Shown here: in pieces, positions 26,293 through 34,628 of the stretch
Layout of the letters: each line of letters begins with the position of its first letter
Position numbering within the stretch: the stretch's first letter is position 1
Translations under genes and position numbers: made by a program
Assembly (NCBI RefSeq): GCF_021083185.1
Contig: NZ_JAIGQB010000001.1
Coordinates: 248,001-312,000 of the forward strand
DNA: 64,000 nt
Direction of reading: 5' to 3'
Source of the DNA: Nocardioides furvisabuli
GTDB taxonomy: Bacteria; Actinomycetota; Actinomycetes; Propionibacteriales; Nocardioidaceae
Notes under the pieces: generated by a model
Database searches by the model: none
What the model was told of the DNA's origin: nothing
Seen by the model: the letters and a program-made list of their open reading frames with translations, nothing else

Positions 26293-26321
26293 TTCCCAGT
26301 GTGACGAAAGTTCACTAGCGT
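26293..26321 (+). promoter_or_regulatory. Candidate promoter of the NlpC/P60 gene
   Basis: TTCCCA (26293-26298) and TAGCGT (26316-26321) are separated by 17 bp, giving a predicted start near 26328 and a leader of about 50 nt containing a stable hairpin. Confidence 0.4.
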
Positions 26322-26331
26322 GCCTCGAGTT

Positions 26332-26359
26332 GCCCGTGCGAAGGGGAAGTCGCACGGGC
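26332..26359 (+). promoter_or_regulatory. 10-bp leader hairpin before the NlpC/P60 ribosome site
   Basis: GCCCGTGCGA pairs perfectly with TCGCACGGGC around an 8-nt loop AGGGGAAG. The GAGGAG ribosome site begins about 11 nt later. It may stabilise the mRNA or gate translation of the wall hydrolase. Confidence 0.55.
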
Positions 26360-26380
26360 CCCTACCCCCGAGGAGCCACC

Positions 26381-27817
26381 GTGCCGGACGCACCGCTCGC
26401 CCACGCGCGACGTCGTACGACGTCGCGCTGGGCCAGCGCCTGTGTGCTGGTCGCCGGGCTCGCCGTCGGCGGAGGCCACGGTGTGGCGTTCGCCGACGAC
26501 CACGACGGCCGCGAGGTGCCGAGCGAGGCGGACGTCGCCCGCGCCGAGCAGGCGGCGGCCGACAAGGGGCGTGACGTCGCGGCCGTGCAGGCCGACCTGA
26601 TCCGCGCCGATCTCGCCCTCGAGTCCGCCGGCGACGCAGCGGCGCGGGCCTCCGAGGAGTTCAACGGTGCCCGCTGGCGCGCCGAGCAGGCACGTGAGGA
26701 CGCCCGCCAGGCCGAGGCCGCCGCCACCTCGGCGCGCGCCGACGTCGAGGCGCAGCGGCAGCTGTACGCCGACACGGTGGTGCGGTCCTACGAGGAGGCC
26801 TCGCAGGTGCAGGGCCTCTCCGCTGTGGTGGAGGCCGACGGCATCGAGTCGCTCATCGACCGCACCGTGACCATCGCCCACACCTCCGACGCCCTCGACA
26901 GCCAGTACGACGCCTTCGTCGCCGCCTCCGCCGTCGCGGAGGTCACCGCCACGACAGCCACCCAGGCTGCCGAGCGGGCAGCGACAGCCGAGCGCGAGGC
27001 CGCGGCGGCCCGCGACGCGGCCGAGGCTGCGCAGGCCCAGGCAGGGGCCCAGGCGGAGGCGATCGGCTCCGCCAAGGCCGGCCTCATCGCCGAGCTCGCC
27101 GAGCTGCAGGGGATCAGCGTGCGCCTGGCCGAGAAGCGCCAGAGTGCGCTCGAGGAGGCTGCGGCCGCAGCTGCCGCGGCGGCCGCGCAGGCCCAGGCGG
27201 AGGTGGACGCCCAGGCGGAGGCGGAGTCCCAGGAGCAGGAGGAGGGCGAGCAGGAGGCGAAGCCGACGCCCACCCCGACGGCCACGCCCACCCCGATGGC
27301 CACGCCCACCCCGATGGCCATGCCCACCCCGACGCCCACGCCCACCCCGACGCCGACGTCCACCCCGACGGCCACGCCCACCCCGACGCCCACCCCGGCG
27401 CCCACGCCCACTCCCACTCCGACACCGCCCACGCCGACGCCCCCCACCCCGAGCACCGGCGCTGACGCCGCGATCGCCTTCGCCCGGGCCCAGGTCGGCG
27501 AGCCCTACCGCTACGGCGCCGCCGGCCCGGATGCCTGGGACTGCTCGGGGCTCACCTCGGCTGCGTGGGCCACCGGCGGCGTCTCGCTGCCGCACTACTC
27601 CGTCGCGCAGTACACCCAGTCGACGCGCATCACCGCCGCCCAGCTCGCGCCCGGCGACCTCGTGTTCTGGGGCTCCTCGAGCAACCCGAGCTCGATCTAC
27701 CACGTCGCCCTCTACGTCGGCGACGGGCAGATCATCCACGCGCCCCGTACCGGGCGCGACGTCAGCCAGGAGTCGATGTACTACTGGCGGGCGCCCACCT
27801 TCTTCGCGCGCCCCTGA
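26381..27817 (+). CDS. Secreted NlpC/P60 peptidoglycan endopeptidase
   Basis: A 478-residue exported protein. A signal peptide (about 1-37) is followed by a long Ala/Glu-rich coiled coil (about 45-290), a Thr-Pro-repeat linker (about 295-358) and a C-terminal NlpC/P60 domain with Cys388 ([11 protein letters not shown]), His441 (YHVALYVG) and His453. It cleaves peptide stems during growth or division, like RipA-type hydrolases whose coiled coil acts as an inhibitory or partner-binding arm. The GTG at 26381 is chosen because GAGGAG lies 6 nt upstream; an upstream TTG lies inside the leader hairpin. Confidence 0.92.
   Translation: MPDAPLAHARRRTTSRWASACVLVAGLAVGGGHGVAFADDHDGREVPSEADVARAEQAAADKGRDVAAVQADLIRADLALESAGDAAARASEEFNGARWRAEQAREDARQAEAAATSARADVEAQRQLYADTVVRSYEEASQVQGLSAVVEADGIESLIDRTVTIAHTSDALDSQYDAFVAASAVAEVTATTATQAAERAATAEREAAAARDAAEAAQAQAGAQAEAIGSAKAGLIAELAELQGISVRLAEKRQSALEEAAAAAAAAAAQAQAEVDAQAEAESQEQEEGEQEAKPTPTPTATPTPMATPTPMAMPTPTPTPTPTPTSTPTATPTPTPTPAPTPTPTPTPPTPTPPTPSTGADAAIAFARAQVGEPYRYGAAGPDAWDCSGLTSAAWATGGVSLPHYSVAQYTQSTRITAAQLAPGDLVFWGSSSNPSSIYHVALYVGDGQIIHAPRTGRDVSQESMYYWRAPTFFARP
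27263..27453 (+). repeat. Low-complexity Thr-Pro codon repeat
   Basis: About 190 bp of near-repeated CCCACCCCGACG-like hexamers encode the TP-rich linker, with occasional Ala and Met replacements. Such DNA is prone to slippage, so linker length probably varies between strains. Confidence 0.9.
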
Positions 27818-27836
27818 TCGTGGGGAGGGGCGCGCG
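27805..27836. terminator. Strong hairpin between convergent NlpC/P60 and sulfotransferase genes
   Basis: CGCGCGCCCCT and AGGGGCGCGCG form a perfect 11-bp stem with a 10-nt loop. The stem holds the first base of the NlpC/P60 TGA. There is no T-tract, as is common for actinobacterial terminators. Confidence 0.65.
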
Positions 27837-27838
27837 GC

Positions 27839-28714
27839 CTACGTGACCTTGCGAGCGAACCTGGCGGCCAGCTCGCCGGGGTCGAGGTCGCCGTCGAGGA
27901 CGCGGCGCGTCGGCCACGGCGAGGTGTCGATGCCGGAGAGCTCCTCGAAGAGCGCGAGATCCTTGGCGTAGACCTCGGCCAACCGGGCCAGGTCGTCGGC
28001 GGTCGGCGCGGTGCCGGGCACCTGCCCGGCGCCGGCGTGCCAGTTCTTCAGCGGCGGCACCCGCTCGAAGCGCGGCAGGTCGAGGAAGTCGGTCGTGCGG
28101 TGCACCGTCGCCTCGAAGTCGCCGAGCATCGAGCGCATCTCCAGCAGCAGCCACTGCTGGCGCCCGAACAGCTCGAAGCCCCGCTGGAGCTGCTCGCCGT
28201 AGAAACCGCGCGCCAGGCCGGTCATGTGCCGCCACCGCATCGTGCGTACGTCGTCGGGCACCGCGTCGGGCAGGGAGGTGTGCGGCCACTCGGTGAGGAA
28301 GTCCGGCCAGTCGGGCCACGCGAGGTTGCGCGAGCGCAGCATCACCCAGTGCGAGAACAGCCGCTCCAGCGGGTCGCGGAACACGGCGACCAGTGGCATG
28401 TCGGGGTTGTAGGCACGCATCCGCTCCAGTGCGTGCGGCCAGTAGAGGTAGGTGGGGCTGGCGTCGCCGAGCAGGCGGTGCACCCGCGCGCGACGCGGGG
28501 CGGTGTAGTCGGTGGCGTAGTCCGGCGACGACCAGTCCACGGTCTCGTCGTCGAAGTAGTGCCGCTCCTTGTCGGGTGCCTGGCACACGAGCGGGTGCTG
28601 GTTGAGCGTCACCGCGAGCGTCGACGTACCGCCCTTCTGCACGCCGACGACGGCGAAGTTGTAGGCCATCACGCCCAGCGGGTCGCCCGGGGGGGTGGCA
28701 TCGGACACGTTCAT
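27839..28714 (-). CDS. Sulfotransferase domain protein
   Basis: A 291-residue PAPS-dependent sulfotransferase-like protein. The 5'-phosphosulfate loop is FAVVGVQKGGTSTLAV (about 19-34) and the 3'-phosphate region VFRDPLERLFSHW is present (R and S). It would transfer sulfate to a carbohydrate or lipid acceptor. The ATG at 28714 follows a TAGGTT box by 7 nt. It is divergent from the acyl-CoA oxidase gene 36 bp away. The acceptor is unknown. Confidence 0.85.
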   Translation of the reverse strand: MNVSDATPPGDPLGVMAYNFAVVGVQKGGTSTLAVTLNQHPLVCQAPDKERHYFDDETVDWSSPDYATDYTAPRRARVHRLLGDASPTYLYWPHALERMRAYNPDMPLVAVFRDPLERLFSHWVMLRSRNLAWPDWPDFLTEWPHTSLPDAVPDDVRTMRWRHMTGLARGFYGEQLQRGFELFGRQQWLLLEMRSMLGDFEATVHRTTDFLDLPRFERVPPLKNWHAGAGQVPGTAPTADDLARLAEVYAKDLALFEELSGIDTSPWPTRRVLDGDLDPGELAARFARKVT

Positions 28715-28721
28715 CGCGGAG

Positions 28722-28743
28722 AACCTACCGTCCGGACTACTTT
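28722..28743. promoter_or_regulatory. Divergent -10 boxes, sulfotransferase and acyl-CoA oxidase
   Basis: TAGGTT on the minus strand (28722-28727) and TACTTT on the plus strand (28738-28743) each end 7 nt before their start codons. Only 36 bp separate the two genes, so both transcripts are probably leaderless and their promoters overlap. Confidence 0.45.
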
Positions 28744-28750
28744 GGGCGGT

Positions 28751-30811
28751 ATGGCCACCGAGCAGGTCCCGCCGATCGCCGACGAGATGCCCACACCTGT
28801 GCCCGACGCTGCGGCCCCGGACCGGGTCGAGGACGACGCCGTCCACGCCGACGACCGTGGCTACCGCCAGCCGGACGTCGACGTCGACGCACTGCGCGCC
28901 CTGCTCGACGGCCGCTACCGCGAGGTCCGCGACCTGGTGCGCACCAACCTCGCTGAGCACGCGCAGGTCCTCCTCGACGAGGAACAGATGAGCACCGCGG
29001 ACTTCCGCGAGCGCGTCAAGGACGTCGTGGTGATGATGGCCGGGACGGGCCAGACCGGGATGGGCTTCCCGCAGGAGTACGGCGGCGGCGGTGACATCGG
29101 CGCCTCTGTCGCCGCCTTCGAGACCCTCGCCTACGGCGACCTGTCGGTGCTGGTGAAGGTCGGCGTGCAGTTCGGTCTCTTCGGCGGCGCGATCCTCCAG
29201 CTCGGCACGAAGACCCACCACGACGCCCACCTCGCCGACCTCGTCACCGGACGCACCATGGGCTGCTTCGCGATGACCGAGACCGGTCACGGCTCCAACG
29301 TGCAGGCGCTCGGCACGGTCGCGACGTACGACGTCGGGGCGGAGGAGTTCGTCATCACGACCCCTGACGACGCGAGCCGCAAGGACTACATCGGCAACGC
29401 GGCCGCCCACGCCGAGCTCGCCGTCGTCTTCGCGCAGCTCGAGGTGGCGGGCGAGCGCCACGGCGTGCACGCCTTCGTCGTCCCGATCCGCGACGGTGGA
29501 CGGGTGCTGGAAGGCGTACGCATCGAGGACTGCGGGCCGAAGATGGGACTCAACGGCGTCGACAACGGCCGGCTCTGGTTCGACGGCGTCCGCGTGCCGC
29601 GCACCGCGCTGCTCAACCAGTTCGCCGAGGTGACCCCCGAGGGCCGCTACCTCTCGCCGATCGACAACCCCAACAAGCGCTTCTTCACCATGCTCGGGAC
29701 CCTCGTGCAGGGCCGGGTGTGCGTCGGCGGCGCGGGCATCAACGCCGCCAAGGTGGCGCTCACCATCGCCACCCGCTCCGCCGTGCGGCGCCGGCAGTTC
29801 GAGGCGGTCTCGCCCGACGAGGAGCAGGTGCTCCTCGACTACGGCATGCACCAGCGCCGGCTGCTGCCACTCATCGCACGGACGTACGCCCTCCACTTCG
29901 CGCAGGAGGTCGTCGCCGCACAGCTGCACGAGGTCTTCTCCGGCCCCGGCGCAGGTGAGGAGGGCAGCGACGAGCACGCGCGCCGGATGCTGGAGTCGCG
30001 CGCGGCTGGCACCAAGGCGTTGGGCACCTGGCACGCGACCCGCACGATCCAGGAGTGCCGTGAGGCGTGCGGCGGCGCGGGCTACCTCAGCGAGAACCGC
30101 TTCGCCGCGCTCAAGGCCGACACCGACGTCTTCACCACCTTCGAGGGCGACAACCACGTGCTGCTCCAGCTCGTCGCCAAGGGCCTGCTCACCGACTACG
30201 CCGGCGAGTTCGAGGACATGGACCAGCTCGGCATGGCCCGCTTCGTGGCCGGGCTGGCCGTGGAGACCGTCGTCGAGCGCACCGCGGTCCACAAGCTGGT
30301 GCAGTCGGTGCGCGACCTGCTGCCCGGCGGCGACACGTGGGACCAGGAAGCCGGACTGCTCGACCCCAACTACCAGCTGGCCATGCTGCGCTTCCGCGAG
30401 GAGCACATGATCGGCGGCGTCGCCCGGCGCCTCAAGCGCGGCGTCGACCAAGGGATGGACCCCGGCGCGGTGTTCTCGCGCGTGCAGGACCACGTCATCG
30501 CCGCGGCGCGCGCCCACACCGAGCGCCTCGTGCTCGAGGCCTTCATCGCCAGGACGGCGTCGTTGCCCGACGGTGACCTCAAGGTCGCGCTCAACCTGCT
30601 GTGCGACCTGCACGCGCTGACCACGATCGAGGCCGACCGGGCCTGGTTCATGGAGCACGGACGGTTGTCCAGCACCCGTTCCAAGGCCATCAGCCGGGAG
30701 GTCAGCGCGCTGTGCCGCAAGGTCCGCCCGCTCGCCGTCGACCTGGTCGACGCGTTCGGCGTCCCCGAGGAGATGCTCCGCAGCCCGGAGCTGCTCGCCT
30801 GGGGCGAGTGA
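28751..30811 (+). CDS. Acyl-CoA oxidase/dehydrogenase family protein
   Basis: A 686-residue flavoenzyme. FAD and substrate motifs CFAMTETGHGSNVQALGT and a C-terminal FEGDNHVLLQLVAKGL, with the catalytic Glu in FEGDN as in acyl-CoA oxidases, are visible. Length matches acyl-CoA oxidases rather than the 380-residue dehydrogenases. It would oxidise acyl-CoA to 2-enoyl-CoA in fatty-acid breakdown. Together with icmF upstream it hints at branched or short-chain acyl-CoA use, but the genes are not linked in one operon. Confidence 0.9.
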   Translation: MATEQVPPIADEMPTPVPDAAAPDRVEDDAVHADDRGYRQPDVDVDALRALLDGRYREVRDLVRTNLAEHAQVLLDEEQMSTADFRERVKDVVVMMAGTGQTGMGFPQEYGGGGDIGASVAAFETLAYGDLSVLVKVGVQFGLFGGAILQLGTKTHHDAHLADLVTGRTMGCFAMTETGHGSNVQALGTVATYDVGAEEFVITTPDDASRKDYIGNAAAHAELAVVFAQLEVAGERHGVHAFVVPIRDGGRVLEGVRIEDCGPKMGLNGVDNGRLWFDGVRVPRTALLNQFAEVTPEGRYLSPIDNPNKRFFTMLGTLVQGRVCVGGAGINAAKVALTIATRSAVRRRQFEAVSPDEEQVLLDYGMHQRRLLPLIARTYALHFAQEVVAAQLHEVFSGPGAGEEGSDEHARRMLESRAAGTKALGTWHATRTIQECREACGGAGYLSENRFAALKADTDVFTTFEGDNHVLLQLVAKGLLTDYAGEFEDMDQLGMARFVAGLAVETVVERTAVHKLVQSVRDLLPGGDTWDQEAGLLDPNYQLAMLRFREEHMIGGVARRLKRGVDQGMDPGAVFSRVQDHVIAAARAHTERLVLEAFIARTASLPDGDLKVALNLLCDLHALTTIEADRAWFMEHGRLSSTRSKAISREVSALCRKVRPLAVDLVDAFGVPEEMLRSPELLAWGE

Positions 30812-30812
30812 G

Positions 30813-31478
30813 GTGAGGATCCCGGGTCTCGGCGGCTGGAGCGAGGACCCGCTGTGGTCCTACGCCTACCCCCGGCTCGTCGACTCCGGTCCGCTCGGTC
30901 GCGCCGCCTGGCGCGCCGGGATGGGCAGCGACCTCACGCTCCTCCACGAGGCCGCCGCCGAGATCGGCACGCTGCCCGCGGGCTCCCGCGTCCTCGACGT
31001 GCCGACCGGGTCCGGTGTCGCGCTGCGCGGCGTGCGCCCCGGCCAGGGGGTCGAGGTCGTCGCCGCCGACATCTCCACCACCATGCTCGCCCGGGCGAGC
31101 GCCGCCGCGAGGCGGCTCGGCGTGGCCGACCAGGTCAGCCCTGCGGTGGCCGACGTCGGCGACCTGCCCTTCGACGACGCCACCTTCGACCTCGTCGTGT
31201 CCTTCACCGGCCTCCACTGCTTCCCCGACCCGCGACGCGCGATCGGGGAGTTGGTGCGTGTGCTGGCGACCGGAGCGGCACTGACGGGCAGCTCGCTCTT
31301 CGCCGACACAGGTCCCCGCTGGGTGCCACTGCGCATCGCGGGCACCCGGGCCGGCGTCCTGGGGCCGATGTGCACCTCGGTCGAGGCGCGCCGCTGGCTG
31401 CGCGAGGCCGGTTGCGAGGAGGTCGAGCTCGCGCTCCACGGTGCGCTGGGCTACTTCCGCGCCGTCCGCGCGGCATGA
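30813..31478 (+). CDS. SAM-dependent methyltransferase (class I)
   Basis: A 221-residue methyltransferase of the Methyltransf_11 type: motif I VLDVPTGSGVAL, the acidic residue in VVAADIS, and motif IV/post FDLVVSFTGLHCFPDP. The GTG at 30813 lies 1 bp after the acyl-CoA oxidase TGA, so it is probably co-transcribed. The acceptor is unknown. Confidence 0.85.
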   Translation: MRIPGLGGWSEDPLWSYAYPRLVDSGPLGRAAWRAGMGSDLTLLHEAAAEIGTLPAGSRVLDVPTGSGVALRGVRPGQGVEVVAADISTTMLARASAAARRLGVADQVSPAVADVGDLPFDDATFDLVVSFTGLHCFPDPRRAIGELVRVLATGAALTGSSLFADTGPRWVPLRIAGTRAGVLGPMCTSVEARRWLREAGCEEVELALHGALGYFRAVRAA

Positions 31479-31485
31479 TCGGGCC

Positions 31486-32061
31486 ATGACGTTCGGAGGA
31501 CTGCCCACCCGGTGGGAGCCCGCCGGCACGAGCCGCGGACTGGCCCTCGTCGCGCCCGGACGTGCCTACGCGCCGTCCGCGCCGCTGCTCGACTTCGGCC
31601 GGATCGCGCTGCTGCAGCACGGGTTCACCGTCCGGCAGCTGTGGTGGGACTCCACCACCCGGGGCGAGGAGGAGCCGGAGCCCTGGGTGCGCCGCCACGT
31701 CGAGGCAGCGCTCGCGGGCGAGGACGCCGACCACGTCTTGGTGGTCGGCAAGTCGCTCGGCACCCGCGCCGCGTCGTACGCCGCCGAGCGCGGGCTCGAC
31801 GCCATCTGGTTCACCCCGCTGCTCGTCGACCCGGCCGTGGCCGAGGCCGTCGCTGCCAACCCCGGCCGGCAGCTGCTCGTCGGTGGGTTGGGCGACGAGT
31901 TCTGGGACGCGGCGATCGCGCGCGAGCTCGGCGACAACGGCTGTGCGGTGCTGGAGGTCCCCGACGCCGACCACGCGATGGCCACGACCGACGCCGTGCG
32001 CACAGCCGAGGTCCACCTCGAGGTGGCGCGGGCCGTCCACGCCTTCCTGTCACAGCTCTGA
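31486..32061 (+). CDS. Small alpha/beta hydrolase
   Basis: A 191-residue compact hydrolase with nucleophile elbow GKSLGTRAA and a catalytic His in DADHAM; an Asp near GLGDEFWD completes the probable triad. It lacks a lid domain. The ATG at 31486 is 7 bp past the methyltransferase stop, making a three-gene run with the acyl-CoA oxidase. The substrate is unknown. Confidence 0.82.
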   Translation: MTFGGLPTRWEPAGTSRGLALVAPGRAYAPSAPLLDFGRIALLQHGFTVRQLWWDSTTRGEEEPEPWVRRHVEAALAGEDADHVLVVGKSLGTRAASYAAERGLDAIWFTPLLVDPAVAEAVAANPGRQLLVGGLGDEFWDAAIARELGDNGCAVLEVPDADHAMATTDAVRTAEVHLEVARAVHAFLSQL

Positions 32062-32112
32062 GCCGGCCGATGTCTCCATGTCGTCCACGTCCGGTCCACC
32101 CCAGGAGATGAC

Positions 32113-32452
32113 ATGCCCAGCCAGTTCCGGATCCCCCGGCCCGCCTCGACGGCGCCTACGGAGCGCTCATGACGCGTGTGGCGCGGCGGGATGTGGGGCG
32201 AGGTGCCCGACAACGCCCGCGTCCCGTGGCACCACAGGCCGGTGATGCGCGCCGTCTTCGGCTTCGAGCAGAAGGTCGCGCGCTGGTCGGCGCTCGACCC
32301 CCACCTCAAGGCGTACGCCGAGATGGCGAGCGCGGGGGTGATCGGCTCTCAACCCGATCCGCGGTCGCGACGAGGTGCTCCGCTTCCTCGCCGGTGTCAC
32401 GCCCGCCGCGCTCGAGCTCGAGCCGGTGTGGCTCAACGGGTCCCCGGCGTTA
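32113..32452 (+). pseudogene. Decayed carboxymuconolactone decarboxylase fused to an ECF41 sigma C-terminus
   Basis: An ATG with AGGAG before it opens a reading (MPSQFRIPR) that matches the start of CMD-family proteins but shifts frame twice: near 32136, and near 32195 where one extra G follows GGCGG. The CMD part resumes as MWGEVPDNARVPWHHRPVM and breaks at 32346 (AEMASAGVIG). From 32348 another frame encodes NPIRGRDEVLRFLAGV to NGSPAL, which looks like the SnoaL-like C-terminus of an ECF41 sigma factor. CMD genes are classic neighbours of ECF41 genes, so a deletion seems to have joined remnants of one such locus. Confidence 0.75.
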
Positions 32453-32471
32453 CAAGGCGCCGGAGCTGTGC

Positions 32472-33011
32472 TCAGGCGTCCTCGCCGAGGTCCTCGTCGG
32501 CGATGTTGTCGAGGTCGTTGCCGTGGCCCTCGGTCTTGAAGCGCTCGAAGGAGGCGTGGACCTCCTCCTCGGCCTCGACGCGGCCGACCCAGTCAGCGCC
32601 CTCGACGGACTTGCCGGGCTCGAGGTCCTTGTAGACCTCGAAGAAGTGCTGGATCTCGAGGCGGTCGTACTTGGAGACGTGGTTGATGTCGCGCAGGTGC
32701 TCCAGACGCGGGTCGTGCGCGGGCACGCACAGGACCTTGTCGTCGCCGCCGGCCTCGTCGGTCATGCGGAACATGCCGATCGCGCGGCACTCGATGAGGC
32801 AGCCCGGGAAGGTCGGCGACTGCAGGATCACCAGCGCGTCGAGCGGGTCGCCGTCCTGGCCGAGGGTGTTCTCGATGAAGCCGTAGTCGGCCGGGTAGGC
32901 GGTCGAGGTGAAGAGCATGCGGTCCAGGCGGATGCGCCCGGTCTCGTGGTCGACCTCGTACTTGTTGCGCTCACCCTTGGGGATCTCCACCAGCACGTCG
33001 AACGTCAGCAC
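32472..33011 (-). CDS. ppa: Inorganic pyrophosphatase (family I)
   Basis: A 179-residue soluble pyrophosphatase with the family motifs [32 protein letters not shown] and the Asp-rich metal site (DGDPLDALV). It hydrolyses pyrophosphate from biosynthetic reactions. The GTG at 33011 is preferred because GGAGGAAG lies 4 nt before it; an ATG eight codons upstream (33035) lacks a ribosome site and is longer than usual. Divergent from dacB. Confidence 0.93.
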   Translation of the reverse strand: MLTFDVLVEIPKGERNKYEVDHETGRIRLDRMLFTSTAYPADYGFIENTLGQDGDPLDALVILQSPTFPGCLIECRAIGMFRMTDEAGGDDKVLCVPAHDPRLEHLRDINHVSKYDRLEIQHFFEVYKDLEPGKSVEGADWVGRVEAEEEVHASFERFKTEGHGNDLDNIADEDLGEDA

Positions 33012-33128
33012 GTCTTCCTCCACACTCTCCGGCACGCCTTCGGGCCCAGTTCATGGTCGGGCCCGGGTCGAGCCCCCGTCGCGTCCGGCACTCACCCGAC
33101 GCGTTGTCTGGGGGCAGTGTCGCGCACA

Positions 33129-34619
33129 ATGGGCCTGATGCGCGAAGCGAGAGGGTCGAAACGTCGAGGACGTGACGTACGCCACTCCGGCGGGTTCGTC
33201 CGCAACTGGCTGCCGCCGCTGCTCGTCGTCGCGCTGCTCGCCAGCGGCCTGGCCGCCTACCGCTTCGAGTGGGGCCAGCGCTACCTGCCGTGGCTGGCCG
33301 CCGACCCGGCGACCGAGCCCGAGCAGGTGCTGCTCCCGGCGGGGCTCGAGCTCCCCGAGTGGTCCCCGCCGACCGCCCCCACCGCGGTCGACGGCACAGC
33401 AGCAGTCGTGCCGGACCGCGTCGCCGCCGCGCTGGGCGCCGACCTGGCCGACCCCGACCTCGGCCGGCACGTGGTCGGCGCGGTGTCCTCGCTCGACCCC
33501 GGGGCCGAGGCCTGGACCTCGGGGGACGGACGGTTCCTGCCCGCCTCGACCACCAAGCTGCTCACCGTCGGCGCAGCGCTGGAGACCCTCGGCCCCGACC
33601 ACACCTTCACCACCCGCGTCGTGCGCGGCGACGCGCCCCGCGAGGTGGTGCTGGTCGGTGGGGGAGACCCGCTGCTGGCGAGCGAGCCCTTGACCGTCGC
33701 GGAGGCCGCGACGGCGTATCCCGCCCGTGCCGACGTCGCCACCTTGGCCCTCGAGGCCGCGGACGCGCTCGGCGGGGGCGGGCGGGTGCGGGTGCGCTAC
33801 GACGACACCCTCTTCACCGGCCCCACCGACAACCCCGCGTGGCGCCGCGACTACGTCCCCGACGACATCGTCAGCCCGATCACCGCTCTCATGGTCGACG
33901 GCGGCGTGGCGCCCGACGGGCTCTCGCGCTCCGACGACCCCTCCCTGGCCGCCGCCGACGCGTTCGCCGACGCCCTCGGCGCCGCCGGCCTCCGGGTGGT
34001 CGGCGAGCCCCGCCGCGACGTCGTACGCCCCGGGGCGGAGCAGCTGGCCGTCGTCGAGGGCGCGCCGCTGGCCCAGGTCGCCGAGCGGGTCCTCGACGTC
34101 AGCGACAACGAGGGCGCCGAGGTCCTGGCGCACCACGTCGGCATCGCCACGTCCGGCACGGGCTCGTTCGAGGCGGGAGCCGCCGGGGTGCTGGCGACGC
34201 TCGCCGGGCTCGGCATCGACGTGTCCGGCGACGAGGTGTACGACGGCTCGGGCCTCTCGCGCCGCAACCGGATCTCCACCTCGACGGTCCTCGGCCTGCT
34301 CCAGCGGGCCGCCGGCGACGAGGGGGAGCCGCTGCGCACCCTCGTCACGGGCCTGCCGGTCGCTGGGTTCACCGGCTCGCTGACCTACCGCTTCGACGAG
34401 GGCCCCGCCCTCGCCCGCGGCCTGGTGCGGGCCAAGACCGGCACCCTCACCGGTGTCCATGCACTCGCCGGGATCGCGGTCGACCGCGACGGCGTGCCGC
34501 TCGCCTTCGTCCTCGCCGCCGACAAGGTGGCGCCGGAGGACCGGTACGACGCACAGGACGCGCTCGACCGGGCGGCGGGCTCGCTCGCGACCTGCCGCTG
34601 CTCGCGCACCCCCGGCTAG
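33129..34619 (+). CDS. dacB: D-alanyl-D-alanine carboxypeptidase/endopeptidase (PBP4 type)
   Basis: A 496-residue class C penicillin-binding protein. An N-terminal membrane anchor (about 25-45) is followed by a PBP4 domain with Ser140-T-T-Lys143, Ser325-D-N327 and Lys436-T-Gly438. It trims D-Ala-D-Ala stems and crosslinks in the wall. Two ATGs (33129 and 33138) are possible. The TAG stop forms the start of a TAGGGT box for the next gene. Confidence 0.93.
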   Translation: MGLMREARGSKRRGRDVRHSGGFVRNWLPPLLVVALLASGLAAYRFEWGQRYLPWLAADPATEPEQVLLPAGLELPEWSPPTAPTAVDGTAAVVPDRVAAALGADLADPDLGRHVVGAVSSLDPGAEAWTSGDGRFLPASTTKLLTVGAALETLGPDHTFTTRVVRGDAPREVVLVGGGDPLLASEPLTVAEAATAYPARADVATLALEAADALGGGGRVRVRYDDTLFTGPTDNPAWRRDYVPDDIVSPITALMVDGGVAPDGLSRSDDPSLAAADAFADALGAAGLRVVGEPRRDVVRPGAEQLAVVEGAPLAQVAERVLDVSDNEGAEVLAHHVGIATSGTGSFEAGAAGVLATLAGLGIDVSGDEVYDGSGLSRRNRISTSTVLGLLQRAAGDEGEPLRTLVTGLPVAGFTGSLTYRFDEGPALARGLVRAKTGTLTGVHALAGIAVDRDGVPLAFVLAADKVAPEDRYDAQDALDRAAGSLATCRCSRTPG

Positions 34620-34622
34620 GGT
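34617..34622 (+). promoter_or_regulatory. -10 box of the zincin gene overlapping the dacB stop
   Basis: TAGGGT; its TAG is the dacB stop codon and exactly 6 nt follow before the ATG at 34629. Confidence 0.5.
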
Positions 34623-34628
34623 CGAGGA

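Noticed and set aside
26299..26315. TGTGACGAAAGTTCACT before the NlpC/P60 gene as a CRP site
   Set aside because: The half-sites are separated by seven bases rather than six and the right half does not match TCACA.
26148..26380. A c-di-AMP (ydaO) riboswitch before the NlpC/P60 gene
   Set aside because: The association is common in actinobacteria, but the conserved ydaO blocks are not present in this leader.
26330..26380. TTG at 26330 as the NlpC/P60 start
   Set aside because: It lies in the leader hairpin, has no ribosome site, and would place 17 extra residues before a normal signal peptide; GTG 26381 has GAGGAG correctly spaced.
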